Positions 15,686 to 17,089 of a stretch of DNA of 17,089 nt are shown here, piece after piece. The DNA is taken from NCBI GenBank assembly GCA_019136935.1, contig JAGVTI010000102.1, positions 1-17,089 on the forward strand, in the 5' to 3' direction. The stretch comes from Deltaproteobacteria bacterium. GTDB lineage: Bacteria; Desulfobacterota; Syntrophia; Syntrophales; JAAYKM01. The position numbers were made by a program, and so were the translations under genes. The notes beneath the pieces were generated by a model that had not been told where the DNA came from, made no database searches, and was given only the letters and a program-made list of their open reading frames with translations. Each line of letters starts with the position of its first letter. The first letter of the stretch is position 1.

Positions 15686-15878
15686 ATCCCCTGCGATGTG
15701 CGTGATTAACATTCGTTTTTTTGAGCCAACACCTTAGAGCCGGGAACCCTTCCGTTTTTGCCGTGTGCATGTCTGCGTAAATCCCGTTTTCGGGTGGCAG
15801 AAAGCCTGAAGCCAAGACATGGGGTACCCACCTGGTCCCAAGGTTCAAAAAAGGGGTTAACACGGCATCAGCGGGGGT
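15686..15878 (+). ncRNA. ssrS: 6S RNA
   Basis: A ~190-nt RNA that binds sigma70-RNA polymerase as an open-promoter mimic in stationary phase. The ends pair: cccctgcgatgtgcgtg (15688-15704) with cacggcatcagcgggg (15861-15876), giving about 15 pairs with small bulges. Next inside, TTTTTTGAGCC (15717-15727) pairs with GGTTCAAAAAA (15842-15852) with one G-U. The 3' side (ACCTGGTCCCAAGGTTCA ... CACGGCATC) resembles the E. coli 6S 3' arm (CCTTGAACCAAGGGTTCA ... GGCGGCATC, from memory). A small hairpin CCCG-TTTT-CGGG (15783-15794) lies near the middle. Size, fold and location right after zapA all agree. Exact ends are estimated. Confidence 0.85.
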
Positions 15879-16022
15879 TAAATTTTTCTGGACCCCAAAG
15901 CCTTTTCCGTAAAAAGCCCTTTCATGACCGGATGTTGTGTTTCCTTGCCGATATCCTGGATTCCCTTCGATAAAACCCGTCGTCTCCTCCACAGACAAAC
16001 CCGGAAGGGAGGTACATATACA

Positions 16023-17089
16023 TTGTTAGGTAACGGACTGATGATATTGATTATTCTCGGATCCATCGCCATCGGCGTGGTCCTGGGGTATCTGTTCCAG
16101 GTCAGGCTGGCCAAGAAGAAACTGGAGTCTTCGGAGAGCCTGGCCGACCGGATTGTGGACGAGGCGAAGAAAGAGGCCGAAAACATCCGGAAGGAAGCGA
16201 TTTTACAGGCGAAAGAAAATCTTTTCCGGGCCAAGTCCGAGTTCGAGAAAGAAGCGAAGGAAAGTAAGGCGGAATTCGAGAACATCGAAAAAAGACTTCG
16301 GGAGAAGGAAGAGAGCCTCGATAGAAGGGCCGATCAGTTGAGCCAGAGGGAATCCGGCATGGAAAACCGCGAGCGGAGTCTTTCCGGGAAAGAGGCCCAA
16401 ATCAACGAAAAGAATGAAAAACTGTCGCGGCTGATCCAGGAACAGAAAGAAAATCTCGAAAAAGTGGCCGGTCTTTCTTCGGATGAAGCCAAAAAGCAGT
16501 TGATCCAGGCCATCGAGAGCGATGCAAAGAAGGACGCGGCGACTTTGGTCCGCAAAATCGAGGAAGAGGCCAAAAACGCGGCGGAGAAAAAATCCAGGGA
16601 AATCATCGCTTATGCGGTGCAGCGTTATGCCAGCGATCACGTGGCGGAAAACACCGTTTCCGTGGTCAGCCTTCCCAACGATGAAATGAAGGGGCGCATC
16701 ATCGGCCGGGAAGGACGGAATATCCGGGCCATCGAGGCGGCGACGGGCATCGACCTGATCGTGGACGACACACCGGAAGCCGTGGTGCTGTCGAGCTTCG
16801 ATCCCATCCGCCGGGAGGTGGCGAGGCTATCCCTCGAGCGCCTGATCGCCGACGGCCGGATTCATCCCGGCCGTATCGAGGATATCGTCAAAAAGGTCCG
16901 GACCGAGGTCGATACGATTATCCGTGAGACGGGGGAAAGAACGTCCTTCGATGTCGGTGTCCACGATATTCATCCGGAGATCGTCTACCTGCTGGGCAGC
17001 CTGAAGTACCGGACCAGCTATTCTCAGAACGTGCTGCAGCATTCCGTCGATGTCGCCTACCTGACGGGAATGATGGCGGCGGAATTGAA
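16023..17089 (+). CDS. rny: Ribonuclease Y, 3' end cut by window edge
   Basis: A membrane-anchored endoribonuclease that starts mRNA decay; 355 of about 520 residues are present. An N-terminal transmembrane helix (about 7-26, [20 protein letters not shown]) is followed by a long charged coiled coil (about 30-195). The KH domain follows, with [17 protein letters not shown] (222-238), and then the start of the HD domain, with [11 protein letters not shown] at the edge (His340); the HD pair itself lies outside. TTG at 16023 is chosen because GGGAGGT (16007-16013) lies 9 bases before it; the ATG at 16041 is an alternative. It is about 145 bp after the 6S RNA, and that gap shows no other gene. Confidence 0.93.
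   Translation, partial: MLGNGLMILIILGSIAIGVVLGYLFQVRLAKKKLESSESLADRIVDEAKKEAENIRKEAILQAKENLFRAKSEFEKEAKESKAEFENIEKRLREKEESLDRRADQLSQRESGMENRERSLSGKEAQINEKNEKLSRLIQEQKENLEKVAGLSSDEAKKQLIQAIESDAKKDAATLVRKIEEEAKNAAEKKSREIIAYAVQRYASDHVAENTVSVVSLPNDEMKGRIIGREGRNIRAIEAATGIDLIVDDTPEAVVLSSFDPIRREVARLSLERLIADGRIHPGRIEDIVKKVRTEVDTIIRETGERTSFDVGVHDIHPEIVYLLGSLKYRTSYSQNVLQHSVDVAYLTGMMAAEL

Noticed and set aside
15675..15998. 107-codon minus-strand frame and a 71-codon plus-strand frame between zapA and rny
   Set aside because: Both cover the 6S RNA, whose long-range base pairing explains this sequence better.

Overview
This window looks like a piece of a GC-rich anaerobic Desulfobacterota (deltaproteobacterial) chromosome, of the Syntrophales/Syntrophus kind. 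That is an inference from three things: a FadE-FadN-FadA style beta-oxidation cluster, the gene order zapB-like / zapA / 6S RNA / rny, and the type of intergenic repeats. No rRNA or species-specific marker is present to confirm it.

Layout. (1) Positions 1-5434, plus strand: a fatty-acid beta-oxidation cluster. It holds an acyl-CoA dehydrogenase cut by the left edge, a FadN-type fusion of 3-hydroxyacyl-CoA dehydrogenase and enoyl-CoA hydratase, and a thiolase; together they cover a full turn of the cycle. (2) 5439-8479: an accessory island. A visibly more AT-rich TonB-dependent outer-membrane receptor gene (minus strand) lies between two direct copies of a ~203-bp repeat. The left copy is longer and is closed by a perfect 14-bp terminal inverted repeat, like a small non-autonomous element. 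Upstream of the receptor a promoter-like sequence overlaps an 18-bp inverted repeat that looks like an operator. (3) 8458-12856, minus strand: a purine and tRNA-modification run transcribed purD -> purH -> purE -> tsaC/sua5. The last codons and stop of the tsaC-like gene come from the right repeat copy. (4) 12857-13306: a divergent intergenic region with candidate promoters in both directions. (5) 13307-15048, plus strand: a GlmU uridyltransferase domain without the acetyltransferase domain, overlapping by 4 bp a tRNA-dihydrouridine synthase. (6) 15066-17089, plus strand: a good sigma70-type promoter, a small coiled-coil ZapB-like protein, ZapA, a 6S RNA, and RNase Y running off the right edge.

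How the genes work together: the left part degrades (or, run in reverse, builds) acyl-CoAs. The centre makes IMP precursors and the threonylcarbamoyl-AMP for tRNA t6A. The right part couples cell-wall precursor synthesis, division-ring proteins, a global RNA polymerase regulator and RNA decay. The receptor island is the part that looks acquired and separately regulated. I found no CRISPR array, tRNA, rRNA, phage gene or intact transposase.
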